A stretch of 64,000 nucleotides of DNA from Aselliscus stoliczkanus (lineage: Eukaryota; Chordata; Mammalia; Chiroptera; Hipposideridae). The stretch lies in assembly GCA_033961575.1 (NCBI GenBank), contig CM066731.1, positions 77,831,501-77,895,500 on the forward strand. The letters are read 5' to 3'. This document shows positions 1 to 10,850 of this stretch, in pieces (position 1 is the stretch's first letter; each line of letters begins with the position of its first letter). The position numbers were made by a program, and so were the translations under genes. The notes beneath the pieces are model-generated. The model searched no databases and had not been told where the DNA came from. It worked only from the letters and a program-made list of their open reading frames with translations.

Positions 1-534
1 TTAAATTTTTCACAGTTTTAATTTCTAATACAGTGAATATTAACAGATACAAAAGCAGGTCTCAATATCCAAAAGTCTCTTCAGGATTTTTATGGAAATA
101 AGTCTTGAGACCCAAAATAGGTCTTGAGAATTGCTGGTCTCAGCAAATGACATGGTCTATTTCTATTGCCATTAGAAGGGAGCACGTATAAACATATGAC
201 ACAATTGGCCAATTAGAGAAAGCCTGAACAGTCACTGCATGTGTGTGATTCTGAGGAAGGATTTTTGTTTCTCGAAAAGAATCATAGGATGAGGCAGGCT
301 TCTCTCCACACCCTGACACTGTGGCCTCTGGACATGATGCCTGGAGCTGCACAACCGCCCCACGCTAGCCGGAAGATGGGGCAGCTGCGGAGGAAGAACC
401 CTGAGATTCCATGCCCAGAGCTCTCCTTGCCTCGAAATACCTTGTTATTTGAGATCATTCATCCCTGTATCATTTAAGTCTCTGCAAATTGGATTTTCTC
501 TTACCTGCAGTAGAAAGCCTCCTAACAAAATCTG

Positions 535-632
535 TTTTGAGGGCGGTGTCACTGGCCTTCATATATAGGACCGAACCGGGGCCGCTGGCTTCCCAAGCCA
601 GTGCTTAACCACCGCGCCACTCGGCCAGCCCT
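535..632 (-). mobile_element. tRNA-derived SINE, short form
   Basis: The complement reads as a GGCCGAGTGGCGCGGTGGTTAA head (pol III A-box region), a B-box-like GGTTCGGTCC region and a GGCCAGTGACACCGCCCTC end. A 13-bp target-site duplication (CTAACAAAATCTG) flanks it at 522-534 and 633-645, so the whole insertion is defined. Confidence 0.9.
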
Positions 633-1205
633 CTAACAAAATCTGCGGTATGCCTACTTCTGTAAACAAAAAGGAAAATAACATCACATCACTTAAGATG
701 CTCAGCATGGTTTTCATTCTTCTTGGTGCTTTTAAATCCACAGCTAGCAATTCCATACCAGAGTAGAATATATTTCTACAGGTTATTTTTGGACTCTGTT
801 AAAAAATTCCCTGTTGGGACATGCAGGACCCAAATTCTGTTCATTTCCATTAATAGATTAAAAAAATGTAGATACAAATCAATACATGTGAGTTGTCTGG
901 TTCTGACCCCACATCAAGTAAATAATCAGCACCTTCTGAGGAATTATTATTATTATTTTTTAATTCCAAAACATTGAGTTTATATATCAATTTACAAATC
1001 CTAGTCTTAAAGTCAGAAAAGTGATTCTTTCTGTGAAAACTAAGCAGACTTGAACATTGGGAGTATGATATGTAGAATTTTTAAATGTGGAAATATTGCA
1101 TAAGTAGTCACGTATTTAATTGAATAAGTAGTCACTGTCCTGTATCCATAGAAGTAGCTTTATATAATGGATGTAAGTAACCCAATTAAAAAATGAAAAA
1201 TGTAG

Positions 1206-1370
1206 GGGGGGGCAGTTAGCACAGTTAGTTAGAGCACTATGTTCATAACACCAATGTTTCCAGTTCAATCCCCATGCCCTCCACAACTAGGTAGAAACAA
1301 CCACTTGACTTAGAGCTGATGGGTCCTGGAGAAACACACTGTTTGCCAATTAAAAAAAAAAAAAAGTAAA
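1206..1370 (+). mobile_element. Older tRNA-derived SINE (VES/Rhin-like)
   Basis: The head resembles a tRNA (AGTTAGTTAGAGCAC, then CCAGTTCAATCCCC as B box). A body with CTCCACAACTAG and an A-rich tail follow. The 11-bp duplication GAAAAATGTAG at 1195-1205 and 1371-1381 marks the insertion. It is more diverged than the GGCCGGCC-type copies. Confidence 0.8.
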
Positions 1371-1461
1371 GAAAAATGTAGTTCAGTCAGTGAGTTCAAA
1401 TTAGGAATTCTCAATTGGTGGAACTTTTGTTTACTCAATTGATTTCTTGTTTGTTTGTTTT

Positions 1462-1533
1462 AATCAAAGTTTATTGGGTGACAATGGTTAGTAGGGTTAC
1501 ATAGGTTTCAAATGTACAATTGTATAATACATA

Positions 1534-1584
<51 letters not shown>

Positions 1585-1822
1585 ATTGTGTGTTCACCAC
1601 CCAGACTCAGTTCTCCTTCCATCACCATGTATTTGACCCCGTTTACCCTCATCTACCACGCCCCTCCCCCTTTACCATCTGGTAATGACTAAACTATTGT
1701 CTATGTCTATCAGTTTTTGTTTGTTTGTTTGTCTTGTTCCTTTGTTGCTTTCAGTTTTATATCCCACATATCAGTGAAGTCATATGGTTCTCAATTTTTT
1801 CTGTCTGACTTATTTTGACCTG
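1462..1822 (-). mobile_element. 5'-truncated L1 3' UTR, antisense
   Basis: The complement matches the 3' UTR type also seen at 36130-36440 in this window. Shared parts include the GAAGGAGAACTGA stretch, GGTGGTGAACACACAATGTGA, and the end CCATTGTCACCCAATAAACTTTG. The element is interrupted by an expanded TA repeat. Confidence 0.75.
1536..1581. repeat. (TA)n microsatellite
   Basis: About 23 uninterrupted TA units inside the antisense L1 3' UTR, probably grown from the short TATATA tract present there. Confidence 0.95.
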
Positions 1823-1845
1823 TTTTTTAGGCTCTTTGTATTTTA

Positions 1846-1905
1846 TCATTATATCTATCTATCTATGTACCTATCTTCTATCTATCATCTATCACCTATC
1901 AATCT
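1846..1905. repeat. Degenerate (TATC)n repeat
   Basis: TCTATCTATCTATG followed by imperfect TATCTTCTATCTATCATC units. Confidence 0.8.
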
Positions 1906-2495
1906 ACCTATTTGTATGTATACAGTTTTGCTTAAAGAAGTCTTGGAAGACCTGCTATGTGCGAGACCCTGTGCAATGCAGACTCATTCAGGCATCTAAA
2001 AATATTTAGCAGCTTCTATGTCCAAGATACTATATTAGGAAATAGGCTTCATCATGAAATTGATGGTCTGAAGTGGTACATAAAATGTGAACTAGTTACA
2101 CACAAACACACACACACAATTACAAAATTTGGGGAAATTAGAATGGAAATCAACTGGTTTCAATGCTAGACAATTAGGCTGGGGGAAGGATGATGTGCCC
2201 CTGAGTCAGGTGTGCAGCGAGATCATCATTGAGGAAAGAACTTTCAGTCTGAGACCCGAGGGCAAGGAGCCTGTCATACAACATTCGGGAGTGCCTCCTT
2301 GGTAGTGTGACAGCTCTGACTCTTAAAGCTTGTGGGGTCATTACCAATAGAATAGACACTGTGATGTGTAGCATCCAAACTTACATGGTCACTCAGATTC
2401 TATATAAACAGTTCACTTAGCTTTGGGTAACAAAATGCTGAAAAGAATGAAGAGAAATATTCTGGAGTAGTCTTGGCAGAGCTATAAGAATTATT

Positions 2496-2896
2496 CATGG
2501 GCTGGCCGAGTGGCGCATTAGTTGAGAGCTGGCTTGGGACGCCAGCGACTCCGGTTCGGATCCCACATATGAGGACCAGTGACACTGCCCTCCAAAGCTA
2601 ACAACAGCTCCACCTGGAGCTGGGCTGCAGCCCGTGATGCAGTGGACTGCCGTAGGCTACAGTGAGTGGCCAGCAGCCAGCACGAGTGGCTGGCAGCCAG
2701 CGTGAGCTGCCAATAGCCACGGTGAGTGACCATCCAGAGGCCGGTGACCAATCCGCCTCATCCAGGAAGAGCGCAATGAGGATACCAACATGGGCCAGTG
2801 AAGCAACGTCCTCTGCAACTAGACTGAAGAACAAAAAGACAGCAACTTGTCTGTTCCCCTCCCCCAATTCCCCAATAAAATCTTTAACAAAAAAAA
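2496..2896 (+). mobile_element. Long-form tRNA-derived SINE
   Basis: It has the same GGCTGGCCGAGTGGCGC head and GGTTCGGATCC B box as the short SINEs. A longer body follows: CTCCACCTGGAGCTGGGCTG, a repeated GTGAGTGGCCAGCAGCCA segment, and the tail CCCCAATAAAATCTTTAAC plus poly(A). The duplication AAGAATTATT lies at 2486-2495 and 2897-2906. The short SINEs look like head-only relatives of this form. Confidence 0.88.
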
Positions 2897-3099
2897 AAGA
2901 ATTATTTATGATAATCTCATCAAGATGTGTCCTGCCTCGTCAGAGAGTCCCATGTAACATGACATGAATGAATATAAACGCAAAGAAACTAATGCTTATA
3001 AATTGCCAGAATGAAGAAGGTTGAGATATATCTAAATATTCCTCATTAGTCTGCATTACTGATGATATTAAGAAACATTTGTGTCTTTCATTCATTAAT

Positions 3100-3300
3100 T
3101 CCTTTTACTATTTACTAAACACTTATTCTGTGTGTTTGACACTATGTTCCTAGTTAACGGGGCTGGAAATCTGAAAACAACAAGTTTCCTGAAAGCAAGA
3201 AACTTCCAGACTAGTGGGGGGACAGACCTCTAAACTTTATAGTAAAATAAAAGAAGAGCAATAGAAGTGAATGAGCAAAATGCCTTGGGCATATGTGGAG
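3100..3300 (+). repeat. Possible ancient LINE-like repeat fragment
   Basis: TTTACTAAACACTTATTCTGTG, a GGGGCTGG motif, then a net-gain stretch ending in GTGGGGGGACAGACC follow the usual order of an old mammalian dispersed repeat. I cannot name the family. Confidence 0.35.
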
Positions 3301-3540
3301 AATTCCATCTTTAGCTGTACCTGGCCCCTGCCTATCTTGTCAACATCATCTTTTTTCTTATTTTAAGGCAGAGTTAACTTGATTTTTCGGTGTTTGAAAT
3401 GTGATGGACTTTCTCACTCTTGCCCTTGTACAGGCTTTGCTTTGTGTCTGGGACATTCTACCCTCTCCTGCAGGATTACTATCTATTAATCATTTAAGCA
3501 TTTGTTCAAATACGTTTATTTCAAGCCATCTTTCCTACAC

Positions 3541-3690
3541 CAGTGTTTCTCAAACTATGGTTCATGAACCATCCATATCATAATTGCCTAAGAATGTGCT
3601 TTGAAAGTGCAAATTCTTGGGTACCTCCAGACTGGATGAAAAGAGATCCAGAAATACATATTTTCATACATTTCCCTGGAAAATGTTTGC
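3541..3690 (+). mobile_element. MER5-like hAT transposon remnant
   Basis: It starts CAGTGTTTCTCAAACTATGG, close to the well-known MER5 terminus, and continues through a CAGAATTGCC-like and TTCTTGGGTACC-like body. The 3' end is not clear. Confidence 0.5.
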
Positions 3691-4134
3691 ATACTCATTT
3701 TTATCACCACTTTCCTAGACTGTGTCAAGGGTCTCTTCTGTGCTCCCACAGCCACAATAATCACCCCCGTCATAAGATTTATTGCCTGAAATCATTGCTG
3801 GTCTGTTAAATTAATCATTCAGTAAGGGAAATGTCTACTTGCTAGCAATAAATAGATGTAGGTTTTACAGAGAAAGAGCAGATGTTACCCAGGTCATTAA
3901 GGGACAGAAAGCCCTTCCAGGCAGAGAGAATAATGTGTGCTTATTTGAGCAAAGCAAGCAGTTCAGGTTGTGGGAGCACAGATGGGGCTGCATGGTGGGT
4001 GGGAGTTAGACAATAAATGGCTTATAGGTTGTGCTACAGAGGTGAGGTTTATTTTCACCCTCTCAATATCAATATTAAGGTAAGGTGTTATGTATGACAT
4101 AGCAGGGGAAAAAAAATAAAAAGGAGGATAGGGT

Positions 4135-4300
4135 CTAAGGGACCTAAGTTCCGGCCTGGTTTGGCCATAAACTGGTCAACTTGCTTTAGACAAGTACTTG
4201 ATCTTATGTCCTAGTTTTCCTAACTGGTCATTAGGTACAATTTTCTCACCCTCTCTCACTTCACAAGGATGGATATTTACATAGGGTATACAAATGAGCA
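4135..4300 (+). mobile_element. MIR SINE fragment
   Basis: GACAAGTACTTGATC, CTAGTTTTCCTAACTGGTCA and the following CTCTCACTTCACAAGGATG are in the order of the MIR core and tail. Confidence 0.5.
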
Positions 4301-5183
4301 TACCACAGAAAGTATGAAGGCTTTAAGTAGATGCCAAGTTTTGTTTTGTTTTATTTTGTTTTGTTTTAAATAGAGTTGACATTCCCTGTTCAAGATTGGT
4401 TTATCTGATTCTTGGACTGCTGACTCCCAGTAGTTAAATCTTCAGACTGCCTCTCTCTTATCTTAAAGCCACAATGGGCTCTGGAGGGAAAAACGCTTTA
4501 CTTGTGCATACTGCTCACACCTCTCATTAACATCAGTTTCCTTTATTTATATGCTGGTACAACATTATACCCTTAAAGTCCAGGCTGTATGGGCATGCAT
4601 GGCCTACATCTTGACACTTCAGGATTCAAATGTTATAGATGACTTCTGACACACAGTAAATGTCATATACATCCTAAAGCAATATCTGTTTTTAGCAAAT
4701 TTCTGATTTTTTTCTTCTTTTTTTTTTTAATATCTGTGAAAAAAAGAAAGAAACTGCCTGAATCAGCCCTATAATTCTCTAGTGTCAGACAAGTGTGGGC
4801 ATGGGAAGTGTTGCACATGCTGAAGCTCGAATTGGTTCTGTGCCACTTTGGGTGGCATCGTAGAATCCACTTGTTTTAATAGAGGAGCAAAGCTTTGCTT
4901 TGAAGAAATGAGCATTTGCAAATTAATGTAGAAAGTCAAGTTTTAAAGTGCTTGAAAAAGTTAGTCTATTATAACAAATTGAGTCATTCAAAGTTTTAGT
5001 ACTACTTTTATTCAGTTGAGAGTCAATATCAAGTGGAAATTTAGTAGAAAGACTTCATAGCAAACACATCAGCATTTACATCTTAGTTCTCCCATATAAA
5101 TGCAATATGGTGAAATGGGCACATTGAGGGCCATTAAATCTAGGTAAAGGAGTTTGGAACTCCTTGAATAAGTAATAGGAAGA

Positions 5184-5213
5184 GTAATAATAATAATAAT
5201 AATAATAATAATA
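5184..5213. repeat. (TAA)n microsatellite
   Basis: Ten TAA units next to the end of an antisense MIR. Confidence 0.9.
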
Positions 5214-5410
5214 CATGCATTTATGGGCACTGAGCTAAGAATCATACTTGTGTTATTATATTAATTTCCACCACAATTCATGTGGTTGGTACTACTTATT
5301 GTTTTACAGTGGACAAAACTGAAGTTCAGAAATAAGAACATACAAGTCATATGCACAAGGGCCATCATCAACTCAGATCTAGCTAGCTTCCAACATATGC
5401 TTTTTCAGCA
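5214..5410 (-). mobile_element. MIR SINE, antisense
   Basis: Reads GGGCACTGAGCTAAGAATC, then TTATTGTTTTACAGTGGACA and AAACTGAAGTTCAGA, then TCAACTCAGATCTAGC, ending near CACACCATG. This is the order of the MIR complement. Confidence 0.75.
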
Positions 5411-5586
5411 CACCATGCTTCTTGTATATCAATATTCGAGGGCGAGCAATGGACTCTAATGGGAATTCAAAACTATATTTCTATGACTTTTCAAGGCTGT
5501 TGAGAGGGAAAAAAATTACATTAATTTCAAATAAGAAGTTCTCTAGGTTTTGTATTTTTTTATTTCTATTTTGTTTTGTTTTTGTT

Positions 5587-5682
5587 TTTGAGGGCAGTGT
5601 CACTGGCCCTCATATGTGGAACCGAACCGGGGCGGCTGGCTTCCCAAGCCAGCGCTTAACCACCGCGCCACTCAGCCAGTCC
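5587..5682 (-). mobile_element. tRNA-derived SINE, short form
   Basis: The complement has the GGCTGAGTGGCGCGGTGGTTAA head, GGTTCGGTTCC B-box region and GGCCAGTGACACTGCCCTC end, preceded by a T-rich (poly-A complement) tract. The duplication is obscured by the T-rich flank. Confidence 0.88.
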
Positions 5683-5981
5683 TTGTTTTGTGCTTTTGTA
5701 AGATAGTGGTGTTTTCTCAAGGTAGTGGTTTATTTTATCAGGAGAAACCTTGTAATTTCCTAGATTGGTTGGGACTTTTATGTGTTAACAGAAAATTTGG
5801 GGAAGAGTGAGGAACAGAATAGTGGCATTTTCCAGTGACAGGACCTTATGTGCATTCCTGCTCTACCACATTCATTGTCAAGTCTGTCTTCTATATTCAC
5901 TCTTTTGGTCAGTACATACAATAGTCCCCTCTCCTAGTTCCTTATGAATCTTATGCAATTGTGACCTGAAAGCTGAATACA

Positions 5982-6231
5982 CAGTAAAACTTTGGATTGC
6001 GGGTAACTTGGTTTGCGAGTGTTTTGCAAGACGAGCAAACATTTCTATTAGGTTGGTGCAAAAGTAATAGTGGTTTTTGCCATTACTTGTGCATTACTTG
6101 TAATGGCAAAAACTACTATTACTTTTGCACCAACCTAATAATAGATTTTAACTTAGTAAATGAGTGATGTCTTGGAATATTAGTAGTTTATTTCTTGAAT
6201 GAATTATGCTCACAAACTGAAGTATTACTGT
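5982..6231 (+). mobile_element. Possible pogo/Tigger-like DNA transposon remnant, interrupted
   Basis: It begins CAGTAAAACTTTGGATTGCG and ends near GTATTACTG, so the termini are weakly complementary. The inner text (GCAAGACGAGCAAACATTTC, then GATTTTAACTTAGTAAATG) reads continuously once the mariner MITE at 6048-6138 is removed. The family name is an inference. Confidence 0.45.
6048..6138. mobile_element. MADE1-like mariner MITE (91 bp palindrome)
   Basis: Both ends carry TTAGGTTGGTGCAAAAGTAA in inverted orientation and the arms pair almost completely around a short centre (CATTACTTGTGCATTACTTG). TA dinucleotides flank it at 6046-6047 and 6139-6140, the mariner target site. The termini match what is known of Hsmar1-lineage mariners and their short derivative MADE1. 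There is no coding capacity. If transcribed it would fold into a long hairpin. Confidence 0.9.
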
Positions 6232-6434
6232 AATTAATTAGGGAATACATTACATCTTTAAAGTAATACATAGTTTACTGAATTTGGGGGAGCATTCTAA
6301 AATTATTGTGCTTTCCTTATTTCTTGCAATTTATTTCTTAGCTATTTTGTGCAAAAATATGTTACCCTACCTAGGATATTTTTTAGAGGGTGTTTGTTTG
6401 TTTGTTTGTTTGTTTTTTGGTGGGAGGAGTTGGG

Positions 6435-6590
6435 GAGGGGCAGCATAGCTTAGATAAAAAGTTGGGCATTTCAAGTCATAAAGATTTTGTTTTAAATCTC
6501 AACTTTGCCAAATGATCTTCTGTACATTTTCTAATATTTCTGTGTGTTAGTTTCCCCATCTGTAAATTTTGGATGATAATAGAAAATAAA
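6435..6590 (+). mobile_element. MIR SINE
   Basis: CAGCATAGCTTAGATAAAAAG, ATCTCAACTTTGCCA, TTAGTTTCCCCATCTGTAAA and GGATGATAATAGAA follow the MIR order from 5' to core. Confidence 0.65.
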
Positions 6591-6639
6591 TGGGAGCACT
6601 TTTGAGGAGGCTAGAAATAATACTTTAAAACAATTATTG

Positions 6640-6740
6640 GCAGGCTGAGAGGCGCGGTGGTTAAGCGCTGGCCTGGGAAGTCAGCGGCCCTGGTTTGGTC
6701 CCACATGTGAGGGCCAGTGACACTGCCCTCAAAAAAAAAC
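6640..6740 (+). mobile_element. tRNA-derived SINE, short form
   Basis: Head GGCTGAGAGGCGCGGTGGTT, GGTTTGGTCCC B-box region and GGCCAGTGACACTGCCCTC end with an A-rich tail. The 13-bp duplication AAAACAATTATTG flanks it at 6627-6639 and 6741-6753. Confidence 0.92.
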
Positions 6741-7659
6741 AAAACAATTATTGCATAATTATATAGTAGGTATTCAATAGATGGTGAATATTGAGTGTCT
6801 GCAGCTTTTAAATTTTTTAGCAAACAACTTCTCCACCACCTGTTAGTTAACAAGCTTATAAGAAGCAAAAATGAGTTAGAACAATCCCATGTTTTTGTTG
6901 TTGTTGCCTCTTTATCTATGTAAGAATCTGAGAAATCATTATATCAGGGTTCATACTGAGAATATTTTTTTCCATCAGAAATTCATGTTCTCTTCATTTC
7001 TCTTCAGAAACATCACAAGGTTTTCATCCTTATCATACATCTAGAAGAAATACATTTTTGTAGAGATAAGACTTTATTCAAAACACTTCTTTCTTTAAGG
7101 AGAGAATGTCTACTTCTGACATTGTCTCTCCCCCATTTATCTATGTGCCTATTCTTTTACCTGAAGCATGTATCCATGGCAGTCACTACAGAGATGATCT
7201 CCAAAGACGCTGGCAACCCTATGGGTTTATTTCTCACTGAGCTGTAGGAATGAGGTCTAGCACTTTTGACTCAGACCCTCAAGGCTACAATGACATGTCA
7301 CTTTCCAGTGCTTCAAAATCATACAGTGCAAACATGCCATGCCAGTTTATTCTTCCCTTCTCATCTGCCTCTTCCTCTAAATAATTCTGATCTCTAACTC
7401 CACCTGTTGATAAGTCTCAATAAGCAGCTAATGTGCATTCTGAATTTTAGCTGGTTACATAGGTTTACAGTGCCACTTAGCAAATAGTACCCAGTCTTAA
7501 AGCTTTTTGTTCTGCAAAGCTTGCATAACACTATTTGAAAATCTCGGGAGATAAAAACAAACATGTGATTCTTCCACAACTAAGTAACAAATATGCACCA
7601 CCACTGTAGGATATTCATAGGACTATATGGAAGACAGCAGTTCCCTCCCCTACCCCAGT

Positions 7660-7935
7660 GTGTTTTACATTTGAAGGAGATGTAACTATGGAAGAAAGGC
7701 ACGAAAAAATGCAAGATTGCTGGATCTGGGGATAGAGGATGGTAGCTGGAAGTCAAAGAACATGGATGGATTTTAGGAGCTAGAAAAGACAAAGGAATGG
7801 ATTCTGCCCCGGAATCTCTCGAAGAAATGCAGCCTTACTAGCACCCTGACTTTAGTCCAGTGTCAAGACTTCTATAGGATTGTAGGACAATAAATTTGTG
7901 TTGTTGAATTTGTTTGTGGTAATTTGTTACAATGG
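7660..7935 (+). mobile_element. MaLR/MLT1-like solo LTR (3' part)
   Basis: GGAAGAAAGGCACG, AAGAAATGCAGCC, GACTTTAGTCCAGTG and the 3' end AATAAATTTGTGTTGTTG, then TTTGTGGTAATTTGTTAC, follow the layout of ancient mammalian MaLR LTRs. The AATAAA is the LTR polyadenylation signal. No internal coding region is present. Confidence 0.7.
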
Positions 7936-9095
7936 CCAGGTAAAATTAGTACATGTGATTCCTTCCCTTTTCTTGTAAGAAAAGGGGAATGACACATTAG
8001 TGAGGTTTACATGGGTGTCCAACGGGGAAAATATAATAAGGGCAAAACTGCAAAAGGCATTATTCAAGAATGTTAATTTTTCATTTTCTTCCATATTCTT
8101 ATTGCTTCTCTTCAAACGCTTCTAACAAAATCCTTGCTTGGAGATCCATGGGGGTTCTCTTTGACGACTTATGAATTAATGTAAATTATAATCTATACTG
8201 GTAGAGAGAAAAGTCCATGTCCACTTCTAGAAAATAAACAGATTATCATAATAAAATAACTATTGAACCATCTAGCTATGTTAAAACTGTTACACCTTCA
8301 GAAAAAAAAAGGATCATTGTGTATTACAGTTTATGTAATTGCACCATAGCAATTTGTTCAAATAATCCTCGTTAAAAAAAAAGAAATGGGCTACTGAGTA
8401 ATCTTACTACAAATCTTGAAGAAAATTAGACATTTGGTCTTGCATTGAATCATAAATGATTGCCTCTTTATTTTTTAAAAGGCTCAAAGACACTTTGCAG
8501 GGTTGAACGCTGTCATAGAAAATCTGTGTTCACCATTGAATATCATGGACAGAACTGAGCAGGTGAAAATCTTGAATAGATGGTCAGTCTACATAAGCTG
8601 CTTAATACACTGAAAATGATATAAACTTCTGGGAGGACCACTTTGACTTCTAATTGCTCTGTCTGCCTCTTTTCAATTTTTCCTTTTATAGTTTTGAATT
8701 AAATATTGTAATGAGTATTGTAATATGTTTGATCACCAGCATTCACTGATAAATGGTGATAGAAATTATATAAATTTCTATAAAATATCTAGAGTTTAGA
8801 AGAGATGTATTAATTCTTTGTTACAGCTCATAAAATACATGAATGAAAATTTAGAAGTTTAAAACATTATCTGAAAGCAGAGATGGCCCTAGCAGTTTTT
8901 TATAATATGTTGTTGATATGCTGATACTTGTAGTTGGGGGTAGAGGGAGAGTTTAGAAAGAGGAGATGAAGAAGATTGAGATGATTTCCCTTATTCAAAG
9001 GATAAGGTACTTTCTGTAATTGTAGACAGTTTTCAAAGAGGATATGGGACATACTTTGAAAAAACAAAAACAAAAAACTGCCTTTCATGTTGCAG

Positions 9096-9314
9096 AGAAT
9101 CTTGGATTGGACTCTGAAGTTGCTAAAGCGAACACCCTGGGTTTTGTTGGTTGCCTGTCTTCAGTCCAGTACAACCATATCGCACCCCTGAAGGCAGCTC
9201 TGCGCCATGTCACCATTGCACCTGTGATTGTCCACGGGACCTTGACAGAATCCAGCTGTGGCTCTCTGATGGATTCGGATGCGAATGCAGTGACTACTGT
9301 GCATTCTTCATCAG
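9096..9314 (+). CDS. CNTNAP4: CNTNAP4 coding exon, end of last laminin-G domain
   Basis: This 219-nt exon opens at an AG acceptor (TTGCAG, 9090-9095) and closes before a GT donor (CAG|GTACCC); both ends are phase 1. It encodes [16 protein letters not shown], then [19 protein letters not shown], a signature of the C-terminal laminin-G repeat of the Caspr/CNTNAP family, and then the stalk [19 protein letters not shown]. The Cys of GCLSS and the Cys of SSCGS are positioned to form the usual laminin-G disulphide. The protein is a neurexin-superfamily neuronal adhesion receptor, and this part lies outside the cell. The acceptor has a short pyrimidine tract (CCTTTCATGTTGCAG) directly after an A-rich run, which is unusual. 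CNTNAP4 rather than CNTNAP3 or CNTNAP5 is chosen on the whole C-terminus, from memory of the family. Confidence 0.85.
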
Positions 9315-9669
9315 GTACCCAGAGAACACTCAAAGGAATGTGCTTCAGTAGTACTACTTTTAGTGTTTTCAAGAAGCTTCCTAGTTAAAGTCTAATATTA
9401 TTCAATTCCTTACATTGTGTGAATACAGGTGGTTGAGAATTACAACTGGGTTCTCATGGGTGATTTTCATATATGTTTAATACAATTCCTGTTTTAACGT
9501 GATGAACAGTTAGAGCTAAATGCATATTTGTGTATATTACTATATAGATATTTATGTCACTATTGTTTAAGTGTCCACTTCTCCCAGGATTGAAGAGTTC
9601 AGGTCTCAGAGAGAGGCAGTCTGGTTGTTTACCTACTATAAGTCATGTGATTAAAATCGAGCCTATATA

Positions 9670-9715
9670 ATTTTACAAATCAATGTCACCCCAATAAATT
9701 TAATAAAAGTTTTTA
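9670..9715 (+). mobile_element. Short L1 3' terminus
   Basis: CAATGTCACCCCAATAAATT followed by an A-rich end resembles the 3' terminus of the L1 copy at 36400-36440. Confidence 0.45.
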
Positions 9716-9984
9716 AAATATTGGAATAAAAGCCACCTTTTATAATTGTAGATAAATCTCAGCTCTATCATCCATATCTCCTAAAATGTCTTTTCTATAT
9801 TGTCTTAGTCACCATCATCCTGAGTGTCTTCAAGTGTTCCTGGGATTTGTTTTAAATAGCTGTGGTAATCGATTGCCAAATAAGTTATTAATTCTGAGCA
9901 AAGAAAAGGGATTGGGTTTTGCTGCTGCCTGCTCATCTCCGACCTTGGTGTTTTCTTGTAGCAATGAGGTATAATAGAAAAAAC

Positions 9985-10210
9985 CCGAACATGACAGTTG
10001 GCTAGCCTGGATTTGAATTCTGAATCTGCCATGAATGAACTGTAGAACTTTAAACAAGTTATTTAATAGCTCAATCTAATGTCCTTATCTGTGAAACAGG
10101 AAAAATAATATGCATGTTGTAGTCATTTTCTGAGGATAAAATTATACAACAGTAGTGATAAGTGCTATAGATCCTGGAAAATTTATGTGTACTATATGAA
10201 TATGTATAGG
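9985..10210 (+). mobile_element. MIR SINE
   Basis: CTAGCCTGGATTTGAATTC, GAATCTGCCATGAATG, AACAAGTTATTTAATAGC and TGTCCTTATCTGTGAAACAGG are in MIR order, with the 3' part extending through GTGATAAGTGCTATAG. Confidence 0.75.
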
Positions 10211-10254
10211 TGTCATTATGATCTATTAATACATCTGCAGATGATTTAAAAATA

Positions 10255-10350
10255 TATCTACCTCACTGTCACTAGAACAAGTGGCAGAACAATGCCTCAA
10301 ACCCATATCTTTGTGCCTTAAAGCTTGGTGCTCTTTTTCTTATACCATGT
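10255..10350 (-). mobile_element. MIR SINE fragment, antisense
   Basis: AAGTGGCAGAACAATGCC, CAAACCCATATCTTTGTGCC and TGCTCTTTTTCTTATACCATG match the complement of the MIR 5' end. Confidence 0.55.
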
Positions 10351-10850
10351 ATGATAATGTGTGTACAGTAAAAGCCTTCTCTCCTTAGTGAGGGCTTCTT
10401 GGGGGTTGTTCATTTTTCAGCACTTTTGTCCTTCCCTGTTAATAGACTCATAATCCTCTTGTAGCAGAAGCAGAAGGGTATTTATGCTTGAGGTGAGAAA
10501 CCACTGCCATGCACATGGTCTGTCCAGGAAAGCAGAGAGGGACTTTAGGGTAGACTGAGAGGTAGGCTGTTGGCCAAAGCAGACATGGGCTGGGTACCAC
10601 CACATTTGTTTCAACCCTTTACCTTACAACTTACACAGAATCTAACAGGTCATGAAATTGTGGGATATAAGTAGTGTACTTCAAATGCTTTTTTGTGTAC
10701 ATTTGTTTGGATGCCTTCCCAAGTCCCAGCTCACAACTATCTGAGAGCACCTGGTCTAATTCTCATGTGTGTCATCTCAACTATGTAACATAGACTTCCT
10801 TCCAGGAAGCTGAGAGAAGAGAGAAGTCTCATGTCTTTAACTTCTTTCAG

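Larger units (their letters stand above)
1..9095 (+). other. CNTNAP4: Upstream intron of CNTNAP4 (3' part only)
   Basis: This is non-coding sequence ending in a TTGCAG acceptor at 9090-9095. No upstream open frame looks like a laminin-G or EGF exon, so the preceding coding exon must lie outside the window. The intron holds SINEs, an antisense L1 3' end, MIR fragments, an LTR and a mariner MITE, listed separately. Sequence at 6860-7650 and 7940-9095 shows nothing I recognise. Confidence 0.75.
9315..10850 (+). other. CNTNAP4: CNTNAP4 intron
   Basis: This 1,536-nt phase 1 intron starts with GTACCC and ends in CTTCTTTCAG, a good pyrimidine-rich acceptor. It contains an L1 tail and two MIR fragments, and otherwise nothing recognised. 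Confidence 0.8.

Noticed and set aside
535..632. tRNA gene
   Set aside because: The tRNA-like head with A and B boxes belongs to a SINE with a target-site duplication and no full cloverleaf; the same holds for the other SINE copies.
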